Positions 1 through 7,592 of a stretch of DNA of 15,966 nt are shown here, piece by piece (the first letter of the stretch is position 1; the number at the start of each line of letters is the position of its first letter). The position numbers and the translations under genes were made by a program. Below the pieces are notes generated by a model that saw only the letters and a program-made list of their open reading frames with translations, had not been told where the DNA came from and ran no database searches. The DNA is from CAYYHA01 sp964471535 (lineage in GTDB: Bacteria; Myxococcota; Myxococcia; SLRQ01). Location: contig CAYYHA010000080.1 of assembly GCA_964471535.1 (NCBI GenBank), forward strand, positions 1-15,966, written 5' to 3'.

Positions 1-3
1 GGG

Positions 4-73
4 TGCAACCTCACGAAGGCGCTCTCACGAAGAGGGGGATGCAACCTCGAGAAGGCGCGTTCTCACGGAAGAG
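4..73. repeat. Two tandem copies of a ~31-34 bp degenerate repeat
   Basis: Copy 1 (4-34) and copy 2 (40-73) both begin TGCAACCTC, continue with GAAGGCGC, then TCTCACG and AAGAG. They differ by two substitutions and 3 inserted bases in copy 2. The start-to-start period is 36 bp. Copy 2 runs over the stop codon of the MYXO-CTERM gene (63-65), so the repeat straddles the gene end. Copy 1 lies almost at the window edge, so the array may continue to the left. There are no spacer-like unique segments, so this is not a CRISPR. Function is unknown. Confidence 0.75.
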
Positions 74-938
74 AGCGGCGACGGCCCGCGACGGCGGCGG
101 CGAACAGCGCGGCGACGCCGAAGAGCACCGCGGAAGCCGAAGACTCGGAGCCGCCGGCCGCGGGCTCGGCGCCACAGCCGCAACCGACCTGCCGCCGTGG
201 CACGCTGCCTCCCTCGCCACCACCCGCACCGGGGACGATGGGCACACCCATGCCGCCCCCATCTCCTCCATCGCGGCCCGCATCCGGCGGACCCCCGTCG
301 CCGGGGCCTCCGTCTCCACCATCCACTCCTCCATCCATGGCATTGCCCCCATCCGGCATCCCGCCATCCCCCTGCGTCCCCACGAAGATGCGCGGGTCTG
401 GATCCAGACCCACGACCCAGTCGTTGATGTTGAACCCGGTGTACGCAATCCTCCGTAGCTTCTGATCCAGGTACACTCCGGGAGCCGGCGCACCGAAGGT
501 ACCGTTCTGGTCCGGAGGAAACTGTCCCCACGCCACGCAGTCCAGCTCTCCCCGTCCGGGATTCGCCATCGTGCCTGCCTCGTAGAGACAGATGCGCCCC
601 GTCTCTGGCAACAGGCCCCCCGCAAAGACCGCGTCAGCAGCGAACGACCAGTGGTTCTCGGCCTCAGACGTGGCGATCACGTAGTAGTGTCCGGACACTG
701 GCCCTCCAAGCTGCACCAACGGCAGCGGCCGGCGGCCCGAGCCCGGCTCGTACACCTCGATGGTCAAGCCCTGCAAGCTGCTCACGCCCGTAACATCGAG
801 AACAATGTACTGCGCATCGTTCGCGACGCTCAGCCCCGGCGACAGCTCATGGAGCACCGGGTCCTGGGCGAGCGCTGGCTGGGCGAGCCAGGCCGCAACA
901 AGCGCAGCCGACCACCGGATGTAACGCACCTGCTCCAT
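63..938 (-). CDS. Secreted protein with Asp/Gly-rich linker and MYXO-CTERM-type sorting tail
   Basis: The 291-residue product starts with a signal peptide: basic residues at 5-9, a hydrophobic stretch at about 10-22, and a likely cut after Ala24 in the context ALA-Q. Residues 28-185 form a beta-rich ectodomain with three cysteines (117, 134 and, in the tail, the CGC pair). Its spacing of Ile/Val strands loosely recalls lamin-tail-like domains, but I cannot confirm that. Residues 188-230 are a low-complexity Asp-Gly-Gly linker. The C-terminus has Gly-Cys-Gly-Cys (252-255), a hydrophobic helix (about 268-284) and Arg286-288. This is the arrangement of the MYXO-CTERM signal, known to direct surface sorting in Myxococcota. 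The ATG is preceded by a strong GGAGG (complement of 946-950) 7 nt upstream. It is transcribed alone, divergent from the cardiolipin synthase gene. The molecular role is unknown. Confidence 0.88.
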   Translation of the reverse strand: MEQVRYIRWSAALVAAWLAQPALAQDPVLHELSPGLSVANDAQYIVLDVTGVSSLQGLTIEVYEPGSGRRPLPLVQLGGPVSGHYYVIATSEAENHWSFAADAVFAGGLLPETGRICLYEAGTMANPGRGELDCVAWGQFPPDQNGTFGAPAPGVYLDQKLRRIAYTGFNINDWVVGLDPDPRIFVGTQGDGGMPDGGNAMDGGVDGGDGGPGDGGPPDAGRDGGDGGGMGVPIVPGAGGGEGGSVPRRQVGCGCGAEPAAGGSESSASAVLFGVAALFAAAVAGRRRSLP

Positions 939-1208
939 GCCGTTCCCTCCTCTCCCAACTCTAGCTCACCCACACACACAAGCGAAATCGCATCGTTACG
1001 GATGAACGCGCCCTGCGCTGCCGCGCAGCCCTCTGCTCGCCAGCTTGAGTTCCCGACTTCAGCACCAGGCCGGGTCGCGCCAATCCTCGACAGAGACCCA
1101 CACAGACGCCGACACAGAGTCGCCGCTGGATCGCTTCCAGCCCAAATCGATCCACGTCCAAGTTCCCACGGCCTCCCGCGCGTCTCGCCGCCCACCTCGC
1201 CGGCCCCC
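939..1208. other. Divergent intergenic spacer
   Basis: This 270-bp stretch separates the minus-strand MYXO-CTERM gene from the plus-strand cardiolipin synthase gene and should hold both promoters. It is rich in CA dinucleotides (about 966-980 and 1096-1115). A TTGAGT at 1045-1050 could be a -35, but no acceptable -10 lies 16-18 nt downstream. The frame of the cardiolipin synthase stays open through this spacer, but the residues encoded are low-complexity Arg/Pro/Ser/His and do not look like protein. No RNA gene or clear terminator was seen. Confidence 0.5.
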
Positions 1209-2708
1209 ATGCAAGACCGTCTCCTAAACGACACGCTCCAGACTCTCCTCCCTTGGCTTCAGCACGCATGGCCCCACCTCACCGCCGCACTGTCCCTCCT
1301 CGTCAACCTCCTAGCGACCGCCCACGTCGTGCTTCACAAGCGCGACGTCCGGGCCGCACTAGGATTCGTCGGACTCATCTGGTTTGCCCCCATCCTCGGC
1401 GCGGTTTTCTACCTCCTCTTCGGCGTCAACCGCATTCGCCGCCGCGGCGCCGCACTCCCCTTCTCCGACCTCGCTCTCTCCAGCCCCGCTGACACCTTCG
1501 CCCTGCCTCCGGGCGCCCTCGAGCGCAGCCCTTCCCGGCCTTCTGGCGACCTGCCCGCTTCCGTGCGCCGCCTCTCCGACCTCGTCGATCGCGTCACCCA
1601 CCGTCGCCTGACCCTCGGGAACGCCGTCGAGCCTCTGCTCAACGGAGATGAGGCCTACCCTCGCATGCTCGAAGCCATCGAAACCGCAGAGCGTTCGATA
1701 GGCCTCGCGACCTACATCTTCGACAACGATGCGGTCGGCCGGCGTTTCGCCGAAGCCCTCGCCGCCGTAACCCGCCGTGGGGTGCAGGTTCGGGTGCTCG
1801 TCGACGCGGTGGGCGCCCGCTATTCCTTTCCCAGCATCTTCCGCGTTCTCGCACGTGACCATGTGCCCGCCGCGCGCTTCCTGCCCACCACGCTTCCCTG
1901 GCGCATGCCCTACATGAACCTGCGGCTCCACCGGAAGCTCCTCGTCGTCGACGGACGCACGGCCTTCACCGGCGGTATGAACATCCGCGCGGGCCACCTC
2001 CTTGGATCCGCACCTCGTCACCCCACCCAAGACCTCCACTTCCGTCTCACCGGACCCATCGTGGGGCAACTGGCCGAAACCTTCGCCGAGGACTGGCTCT
2101 TCGCCACCGGGGAGGTACTCCGCGGCCCGATTTGGTTCCCTGCCCTCGATGCACAGGGTCCCGTGCTCGCCCGCGCCATACGCGATGGGCCGGACCACGA
2201 CTTCGAACAACTGAAGTGGACGCTCCTCGGAGCCATCGCCTGCGCCGAGCGGCACGTGCGGATCCTCACGCCCTACTTCATCCCGGACGAAGCGCTCATC
2301 ACCACGCTGAACACCGCGGCAATGCGGGGCGTGAGCGTCGAGATCCTCCTCCCCTCACGCAACAACCTGAAGCTCGTGCAATGGGCCTCCATGGCCACGC
2401 TCTGGCAGGTGCTTCGACACGGGGTCAAGGTCTGGTTGACGCCGCCTCCCTTCGATCACTCGAAGCTGCTGCTCATCGACGGGTCTTGGGTCCTGCTCGG
2501 ATCGGCCAACCTCGATCCTCGCAGTCTCCGCCTCAATTTCGAACTCAACGTCGAGTGCTACGACCAGAACTTCGCCGCGCGCCTCACCGCGATTACCGAC
2601 GCAAAGATGCGTGAGGCAAGACGCGTGACCCTATCCGACGTGGATTCGAGACCGCTTGCCATTCGCCTCCGCGACGGGCTGGCTCGACTCCTCTCTCCCT
2701 ATCTGTAG
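1209..2708 (+). CDS. cls: Cardiolipin synthase (phospholipase D superfamily, two HKD motifs)
   Basis: The 499-residue protein matches the ClsA-type architecture: two N-terminal membrane segments (about 22-43 and 49-71), a short cytoplasmic linker, then two phospholipase D domains. The first catalytic HxKxxxxD motif is HRKLLVVD (His241, Lys243, Asp248), followed by GGMN. The second is HSKLLLID (His417, Lys419, Asp424), followed by GSANLDPRS. Both motifs are intact, so the enzyme should transfer a phosphatidyl group between phosphatidylglycerol molecules, or a related donor pair, to make cardiolipin at the inner membrane. The total length is close to that of Escherichia coli ClsA. I chose the ATG at 1209 because it sits just before the first membrane segment; there is no Shine-Dalgarno sequence, and the open frame upstream is unlike protein. 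The family also contains other phosphatidyltransferases, so the exact substrate is inferred. It converges on the M23 peptidase gene. Confidence 0.92.
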   Translation: MQDRLLNDTLQTLLPWLQHAWPHLTAALSLLVNLLATAHVVLHKRDVRAALGFVGLIWFAPILGAVFYLLFGVNRIRRRGAALPFSDLALSSPADTFALPPGALERSPSRPSGDLPASVRRLSDLVDRVTHRRLTLGNAVEPLLNGDEAYPRMLEAIETAERSIGLATYIFDNDAVGRRFAEALAAVTRRGVQVRVLVDAVGARYSFPSIFRVLARDHVPAARFLPTTLPWRMPYMNLRLHRKLLVVDGRTAFTGGMNIRAGHLLGSAPRHPTQDLHFRLTGPIVGQLAETFAEDWLFATGEVLRGPIWFPALDAQGPVLARAIRDGPDHDFEQLKWTLLGAIACAERHVRILTPYFIPDEALITTLNTAAMRGVSVEILLPSRNNLKLVQWASMATLWQVLRHGVKVWLTPPPFDHSKLLLIDGSWVLLGSANLDPRSLRLNFELNVECYDQNFAARLTAITDAKMREARRVTLSDVDSRPLAIRLRDGLARLLSPYL

Positions 2709-2718
2709 GGCCTTTGCT

Positions 2719-2733
2719 GATCCAATGCGGATC
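2719..2733. terminator. Small hairpin between convergent genes (weak terminator candidate)
   Basis: GATCC (2719-2723) and GGATC (2729-2733) can pair around a 5-nt loop, 11 nt after the cardiolipin synthase stop and 37 nt before the stop of the opposing M23 gene. There is no T-run on either strand, so intrinsic termination is doubtful. Confidence 0.2.
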
Positions 2734-2770
2734 GAGGACTCGAGCGTGCACCTTCGCCCAGCGCCCCGTC

Positions 2771-3892
2771 CTAACGCAGGAGCGAGTCGGGCGGACGAAA
2801 GATGAGTGGATCTACCGGCTGCCCGGCGACGAAGACGCCATAGTGCAGGTGTGGCCCGGTGGCCCGGCCACTCGCCCCCACCTCGGCGACCACCTGCCCC
2901 TTCTCCACCCGATCTCCGCGGCGAACTAAGAGCCTTCTGGCGTGGCAGTACGCCGTCGCAAGGCCGTACCCGTGGTCGAGCTTCAGGTACAAGCCGTTGA
3001 TGCCATCGGCACCGGCGAAGCGCACGACCCCATCGGCCACAGCGCGAATCGGTTCCCCTTCCGGCGCAGCGAGGTCGACGCCATCGTGATGCTTCCGCCG
3101 TCCGAGAATCGGATGCAGGCGCATTCCGAAGCCGCTGCTGACGGCGAAGCGCCCGTCGACCGGCCAGCCCATTCCATAGGCGAGGCGGAGCACCTGCACC
3201 GCCGAAACGAAGGCCCGGACTCGCTCGGCCTCGGCCGAGCTGAGGTAGGGCTCGAAGGCCTCGAGCGCCGCGGGACGGGACGCACCGGCGAGCCGGGCGC
3301 GCTCGACGGCACGTCGACTAAGGTCCAGGCCGACCAGCCAGGCGGCCAGGGCCGCATCGGTCCCGCCGAGGGCCTGCCGGTAGGCCGCCAGGAGCTCGAG
3401 GTGCGAGCGAAGCCGCTCTCCCAGACTTGGCGCGGGCTCGACTGCCGGCGACGCGTCCTGCCCTACCGCCACCGGAAACGGGGCCAGGCCCAGCGCCGCT
3501 CGATCGGCCCCGTGGTGGGGCAGGCTTCGAACGTCGTACCAGGGCCGGCGCCGTGCATCGAGCGCCACCACACCCCCCGAGGCCACCATGGCGAAGGCGC
3601 GGGCGAGGTCGCCTGGCACCGTCTCCCGCGCCAGGCGTTCCACCGCTGCATCCTGTGCGTGTCGCTCGGCGAGCGCACCGGTGGGTAGCGCTGTTGCGGT
3701 CAGGCGGTTGCGCCGAGGTGCGGCACCGACATCGAAGTAGTCCGAGAGAGAGATGCGAGGCGGCGGCAAGCCGAGGAGGAGGCGCACGCCGCGCTCGGCA
3801 AGCCCCCCGACCGGCGTCCCCACGTACAGCGCGACGAGCGCCACAGTGGAGGCCATGAAGTCGAGCAGTCCTCGTCGTCGCGGGCGAAACAC
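2771..3892 (-). CDS. Membrane-anchored or secreted M23 (LytM-type) metallopeptidase
   Basis: The 373-residue product carries a C-terminal peptidase M23 domain (about 245-368). Predicted zinc ligands are His269 and Asp273 in HDGVD and His350 in HLH. His317 (YCH) and His348 complete the active site, so the domain looks catalytically competent and should cut peptidoglycan cross-bridges or stem peptides. Residues 9-29 form one hydrophobic segment after Arg-rich residues 3-7, suggesting a signal anchor. Residues 60-240 are an Ala/Arg-rich, mostly helical region I do not recognise. The start is GTG, chosen because GGAGGAG (complement of 3899-3905) lies 6 nt upstream; an internal ATG at 3856 would cut into the hydrophobic segment. 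The open frame continues upstream to 4591, but there it only shadows the neighbouring gene. It lies 19 bp downstream of the membrane protein gene, in the same operon. Confidence 0.9.
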   Translation of the reverse strand: MFRPRRRGLLDFMASTVALVALYVGTPVGGLAERGVRLLLGLPPPRISLSDYFDVGAAPRRNRLTATALPTGALAERHAQDAAVERLARETVPGDLARAFAMVASGGVVALDARRRPWYDVRSLPHHGADRAALGLAPFPVAVGQDASPAVEPAPSLGERLRSHLELLAAYRQALGGTDAALAAWLVGLDLSRRAVERARLAGASRPAALEAFEPYLSSAEAERVRAFVSAVQVLRLAYGMGWPVDGRFAVSSGFGMRLHPILGRRKHHDGVDLAAPEGEPIRAVADGVVRFAGADGINGLYLKLDHGYGLATAYCHARRLLVRRGDRVEKGQVVAEVGASGRATGPHLHYGVFVAGQPVDPLIFRPPDSLLR

Positions 3893-3911
3893 GAGAGCCT
3901 CCTCCGAATTC

Positions 3912-4826
3912 CTACGGGCCCCGCCCCAGCAGGATCTGCCGCACCCACCCGCCGAGCGGCGTCGCCATCCACACCCCCGCGAGGAGGAGCGGCAGGATGA
4001 GCACAGCGCCCCATACGCCCCGGAGACTCCGCGCCCATGGCGGGTCACCCCGTGCGAGGTCCCGCTCCACCCGCCGTTGGCATCGCACGAGACTCCCGAC
4101 CACCGCAGGCCAGGCCAGGCGCCAGAGCGCCGTCGTCGCCGCAAGGGCAGCGGGCCAAGGGGAGAGCCACCGCCAGGCACGAAGCGCCTTGGGCAGCGCG
4201 TGTCCCAGAGCGAAGAGTGCGTTGTCCAGGGCGACGAAGAGTGCGAGCGCCCCCGTGATCGAGGCGAGGGAGACCGCAAGCGGCAGGTAGAGCTTCTCCA
4301 CCGACGGGTTCCGCAAATAGTGTGCGGCGCACCCGAGCACCCAACGCGCCCGGCGGATCGGTTGCCCAAGCCTCGAGGCGAGCCGTGACCAGGACCCACG
4401 CCCCTCGGCATTATACTCGCCGGCCTCGTGCGCAGCCGGTGCGCGGAACTCGGCGGCGGCCCAGGCGGCCACCCCGAGTCGGAGGTCGATCGCCAGCTCC
4501 ACCAGAAGCGCCATCCACCGGGCGAGAACCTCCTTGTCGCGAAGATCCACGAGATCCTGGAACCAAAGGATCTGTGCCTGCCCCGCCCCAAGGAGGCCGC
4601 CGGCTACCCTCGCGTAGAGGTCTTCGAGCCCGCGGTCGAAGAGATCGAGGGCCAGGAAGGCCCAGTCGGCGAAGAGATCGGCGGCCGCATGCACGCCCAG
4701 CGCCAGGAGCGCGAGCACACCGAGCGGCAGAAAGAAGCGCCGGTGCCTGCCCAAGGTGGCCGTCAGTTCCGCGTACCACCGAAGCGGCGCAAAGCGCGTC
4801 TGGGGTGTAGGCCCGGCTCCTTCCAT
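3912..4826 (-). CDS. Multi-pass membrane protein of unknown function, operon partner of the M23 peptidase
   Basis: The 304-residue protein has hydrophobic segments at about 31-48, 103-125 (weaker), 178-207, 219-245 and 270-290, so 4-5 membrane passes are likely. There is an acidic, helical loop at 50-100 and a basic loop at 248-260. I see no catalytic motif and do not recognise a family. The ATG has AGGAA (complement of 4833-4837) 6 nt upstream. Its stop is 19 bp before the GTG of the M23 peptidase gene. That tight spacing suggests the two act together, for example as a membrane partner that places or controls the murein hydrolase; this is an inference from context only. It is divergent from the lipoprotein gene across an 89-bp spacer. 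Confidence 0.8.
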   Translation of the reverse strand: MEGAGPTPQTRFAPLRWYAELTATLGRHRRFFLPLGVLALLALGVHAAADLFADWAFLALDLFDRGLEDLYARVAGGLLGAGQAQILWFQDLVDLRDKEVLARWMALLVELAIDLRLGVAAWAAAEFRAPAAHEAGEYNAEGRGSWSRLASRLGQPIRRARWVLGCAAHYLRNPSVEKLYLPLAVSLASITGALALFVALDNALFALGHALPKALRAWRWLSPWPAALAATTALWRLAWPAVVGSLVRCQRRVERDLARGDPPWARSLRGVWGAVLILPLLLAGVWMATPLGGWVRQILLGRGP

Positions 4827-4915
4827 CGTTTCTTCCTACGTCCAGAGGTCTACAACGGCTTTCTCGCCCCAACATTTCTTCCCCCGGGCGCGCCGCCATG
4901 GCAGCATCGGGCACC

Positions 4916-5635
4916 ATGAAACGGCTGTCCGTTACGGTCTTGGGGAGTCTCGTCGTTCTCACGCTCGCCGCCTGCCCATCGTACGTCACCATGCAAAGCC
5001 CACGCCCCACCCCACCGGGCAAGGTCGAATTCGTGGGAGGGCTCGCGTGGAATCAGCCGCTCGCCCACCTTGCATCGAGCGCAAGCAGCTTCTCCCCGCT
5101 CTCCATCGGCTCCCCGTACCTCGACTTCGCCGTCCGCTACGGCGTCTTCGAGCATCTCGGGATCGGCGCACGCTTCAACACGCTGGACTGGAGCATCGGG
5201 CCGGAAATGAACCTCCGGCTCCTCGACCTCGAGCAGGTAGACCTCTCTATCGCGCCGAGCTTCACCTTCTCCCTCATGACTCTCCTCGCCCAGGGCCTCG
5301 TCAACTCGGTGCAGCAAGAGGCGAACGTACAGGCCTTCTCGTGGGCCCTACACCTTCCGGTGCTCATCGGTTACGCCCTCCCGGCGGAGGAGGGCCGCTC
5401 GGTGATGCTCATTGCGGGGCCACGGGTCTCCTTCTCGAATTGGGGCCTCTCGGCGTCCACCTCGGCGGGCGGCGCGGGCCTCGGAGCCGAACTCATCCAG
5501 CCCGGCCTCGTGGTGGGCGCGGAGATCCCAGCGGACGACGCGATGCGTGTCCTCATCGAGCTAGACGTCATGGCCGACATCGACTCGGGCGCACTCTCCG
5601 CTGTCTTGGGCGCATCGGCACACCTCGCCCTCTAG
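4916..5635 (+). CDS. Predicted outer-membrane lipoprotein, beta-strand-rich
   Basis: The 239-residue product begins with a lipoprotein signal: Lys2-Arg3, a hydrophobic core at 5-17, and the lipobox LAAC with Cys20 as the lipidated residue. The remainder alternates short hydrophobic strands with Gly/Ser/Asp turns (for example 68-88, 107-120, 143-155, 162-175, 195-203, 211-221). Such a pattern is compatible with a beta-barrel or beta-sandwich surface protein. It ends Ala-His-Leu-Ala-Leu without a terminal aromatic residue. An in-frame ATG at 4898 would add six residues; I prefer 4916 because it gives a standard signal length. Neither start has a Shine-Dalgarno sequence. No family is recognised. 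The next gene begins 20 bp downstream on the same strand. Confidence 0.8.
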   Translation: MKRLSVTVLGSLVVLTLAACPSYVTMQSPRPTPPGKVEFVGGLAWNQPLAHLASSASSFSPLSIGSPYLDFAVRYGVFEHLGIGARFNTLDWSIGPEMNLRLLDLEQVDLSIAPSFTFSLMTLLAQGLVNSVQQEANVQAFSWALHLPVLIGYALPAEEGRSVMLIAGPRVSFSNWGLSASTSAGGAGLGAELIQPGLVVGAEIPADDAMRVLIELDVMADIDSGALSAVLGASAHLAL

Positions 5636-5643
5636 AAGCCCGG

Positions 5644-5649
5644 TACAAT
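5644..5649 (+). promoter_or_regulatory. Candidate -10 element (TACAAT) directly before a GTG start
   Basis: TACAAT differs from the sigma-70 -10 consensus TATAAT at one position and ends 6 nt before the GTG start at 5656. If it is real, transcription would begin at or next to the start codon, giving a leaderless mRNA. No good -35 hexamer is visible 16-18 nt upstream, inside the end of the lipoprotein gene. Confidence 0.4.
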
Positions 5650-5655
5650 GGTCGC

Positions 5656-6987
5656 GTGAACGCAGGGGAGCTGGCCGCCCTCGGTTTCGCCGTCGTCTCG
5701 GTGTTCCTGCGCGGCGTCTTCGCTGCGGCAGAGAGCGCCTTTTCCTCCATCGGGCGCAGCGAGGCCGCGCACATGGCAAGCGAAGGGCTGGTGGGCGCTC
5801 GGCTGCTCCTGCGCCTGAAGGAACGATCCGACGAAACACTCTCCGCCCTTCGGGTCGCGCAGGTGGGGTTCGGCGCCATCGGTGCGGGGCTGTCCGGTTA
5901 CCTCGGGGCCAGCGCACTCTCTCCTCGGATCGATTGGCGCACCCTGGGGTTGAGCGAGCTGAGTGGCGCCCTGGTCTCGGTGGTCACCACGGCCCTCCTC
6001 TACACCTGCGTCGCCTACGTCCTAGGAGACTTCTTTCCTCGTGCCTATGGCGCCGCCAAGCCCGCCGCCACAGGCCGGCGTTTCGCCGGTGCCATAGCGG
6101 CCGCGCGGACCCTCCTCGCTCCCCTGATTCGCGTGACGCATCTGGTCGCACGTGGTTTGGTGCGGCCCCTTGGCATCGACGCGTCGAAGAGCCGTCCCAT
6201 GCCCCCGCTCGAGGAGGTAGAGACCTTCCTCGCAACCCACGCCGCGCGAGGTGCCGTCGACACCGGCGCCCCCGATCTCATCCGCAGCGTCTTCGAGTTC
6301 GGGGAGACGACCGCAAAGGAGGTGATGGTTCCGAGGACCGCCGTCGTCGCGCTCGAGATCGCCACGCCCGCCAGCGAGGTCCTCTCGACGCTTGCCTCTT
6401 CCGGTCACACGCGGCTGCCCGTGTACCGGGGCGAGATCGACGAGATCGTGGGTCTCATCAACGCGAAGGACATCATTCCCCTCGTCGAACGGGGCGAGCC
6501 CATCGAACTCGAGCGCATCCTCCGCCCACCGACGATCATCCCTTGGTCGAAGCCCATCCCCGAGGTCATGCGAGAGCTACAGAGCAGGCATGTGCACATG
6601 GCGATGGTGGTCGACGAGTTCGGGGGCTTCATGGGCATCATCACGATGGAGGACATCCTCGAGGAGTTGGTCGGTGAGATCGAGGACGAGTTCGACCGCC
6701 CGGAGGCACACGACGTCGAGGCGTTGCCCGATGGCTCTTTTTTGGTTCGGGGCTCCATGGAGATCGAGGCCTTCAACGAGGCCTTCTCCGCCGGTGTGCC
6801 CGAAGAGGGGGCCTACGAGACGCTCGCCGGCTTCTTGAACGCGCTGGCGGGAGCGATTCCTCAGGTGGGCGATACCTTCTTCTACGGTGGCCTGCAGCTC
6901 ACCGTCGCCAAGCGCAACGAGAAGCGCGTGCGGCAGGTGCGCATCCGGCGCATACGGCCACTCGCAGTGATGGGCGAGGACGGCTGA
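5656..6987 (+). CDS. DUF21/CBS-pair/CorC-HlyC family membrane protein (CNNM-like)
   Basis: The 443-residue protein has the full architecture of the bacterial hemolysin C/CorC and CNNM-like transporter family. An N-terminal DUF21 membrane domain (about 1-185) has hydrophobic segments at 7-28, 67-88, 103-125 and 143-167. A pair of CBS domains spans about 222-340, including the conserved MVPRT start (224-228), LPVY (254-257) and VVDEFGG (318-324). A CorC/HlyC C-terminal domain occupies about 355-432. Characterised relatives take part in magnesium or cobalt efflux or resistance, with the CBS pair sensing nucleotide and metal; the ion here is not determined. The GTG start at 5656 sits just before the first membrane helix and lacks a Shine-Dalgarno sequence. 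The frame stays open upstream to 4756 but only shadows the lipoprotein gene. It may also be co-transcribed with that gene, 20 bp upstream. Confidence 0.92.
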   Translation: MNAGELAALGFAVVSVFLRGVFAAAESAFSSIGRSEAAHMASEGLVGARLLLRLKERSDETLSALRVAQVGFGAIGAGLSGYLGASALSPRIDWRTLGLSELSGALVSVVTTALLYTCVAYVLGDFFPRAYGAAKPAATGRRFAGAIAAARTLLAPLIRVTHLVARGLVRPLGIDASKSRPMPPLEEVETFLATHAARGAVDTGAPDLIRSVFEFGETTAKEVMVPRTAVVALEIATPASEVLSTLASSGHTRLPVYRGEIDEIVGLINAKDIIPLVERGEPIELERILRPPTIIPWSKPIPEVMRELQSRHVHMAMVVDEFGGFMGIITMEDILEELVGEIEDEFDRPEAHDVEALPDGSFLVRGSMEIEAFNEAFSAGVPEEGAYETLAGFLNALAGAIPQVGDTFFYGGLQLTVAKRNEKRVRQVRIRRIRPLAVMGEDG

Positions 6988-7030
6988 GGGGTACCGGCCA
7001 TCACCGAGGTGGGTCTCCTCGAGCCTGCCC

Positions 7031-7045
7031 CGCCCGCCACGGGCG
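7031..7045. terminator. Short GC hairpin between convergent genes
   Basis: CGCCC (7031-7035) and GGGCG (7041-7045) form a 5-bp stem with a 5-nt loop in the 80-bp convergent spacer after the CorC/HlyC-type gene. No T-run follows on either strand, so it is only a weak bidirectional terminator candidate. Confidence 0.2.
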
Positions 7046-7067
7046 TCCCCCGGCGATGCCCCCGGCC

Positions 7068-7592
7068 CTAGCGGAACGAGAGGTACGCGGCGATGCCCGC
7101 CCCTGCAGCGAGGAGCGCGATGAGGCCGTAGACGAGAGCCCATCTTCGCCAGCCCCCCGGTCTGTCCTCGCCCTCCTTCCGTGCCGTGGTCGCCTTGGGT
7201 GCGGCCCTAACGCGCTTCACCGTGAACCCTTCGCCCTCGAGGAGGACCCGTGCCGCCTCGATGAAGCGATCATAGGCCTCGGGATCGATGTCGCTGGGCA
7301 TGCCGAAGCGCGCCTGGAAGTGCGCCTGCACCACCTCGAAGGTGCGAAGTTCGGCGACGCGCGTGCTCGCATCCATCCACCCCACCACCAGGGTCGCCGC
7401 TTCACCGCCCTCCGGGTGAAGGGAGATGTTCTGCCGGGCGCGCTTGCCCCCCTCGGTGCTCACCTCGGGATCGGTGACCCGTACCACCCGAACCGGCTGC
7501 GTTCCCAGCCGAACCGACGCCAGCTTGGCCATGAGCAGGCCACCGATCCGCAGCCCCTCGGTCGCGAGCATCGTTCGTGGCGCCTCTGCCAT
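7068..7592 (-). CDS. Small tail-anchored membrane protein of unknown function
   Basis: The 174-residue product has no signal peptide. A soluble N-terminal part runs to about residue 145; residues 15-72 look beta-rich and residues 104-120 look helical. A basic linker (124-150) is followed by a single hydrophobic helix (about 151-170) ending four residues before the C-terminus. It is therefore predicted to be anchored by its tail with the main domain in the cytoplasm. I recognise no family. The ATG is preceded by a strong GAGGAGGAAG (complement of 7599-7608) at 6-nt spacing, which makes the start secure. It is divergent from the kinase-like gene at 7829; the shared 236-bp spacer and shared cytoplasmic-plus-single-helix layout make a functional link possible but unproven. 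Confidence 0.75.
   Translation of the reverse strand: MAEAPRTMLATEGLRIGGLLMAKLASVRLGTQPVRVVRVTDPEVSTEGGKRARQNISLHPEGGEAATLVVGWMDASTRVAELRTFEVVQAHFQARFGMPSDIDPEAYDRFIEAARVLLEGEGFTVKRVRAAPKATTARKEGEDRPGGWRRWALVYGLIALLAAGAGIAAYLSFR

Noticed and set aside
1..74. CRISPR array
   Set aside because: There are only two diverged copies separated by about 5 bp, without unique spacers or nearby cas genes.
651..1208. Upstream extension of the cardiolipin synthase frame
   Set aside because: It overlaps the MYXO-CTERM gene on the other strand and encodes low-complexity residues. ClsA-type proteins start just before the first membrane helix, as the ATG at 1209 does.
2771..4591. One 606-residue minus-strand reading frame taken as a single gene
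   Set aside because: Its first 233 codons give Arg/Ser/Trp-rich sequence unlike protein and overlap the well-formed membrane protein in another frame. The GTG at 3892 has an ideal ribosome binding site just before the hydrophobic segment.
4756..5655. N-terminal extension of the CorC/HlyC-type protein
   Set aside because: The extension is Arg/Pro/His-rich and lies over the lipoprotein gene in a different frame. The DUF21 domain begins right after the GTG at 5656.
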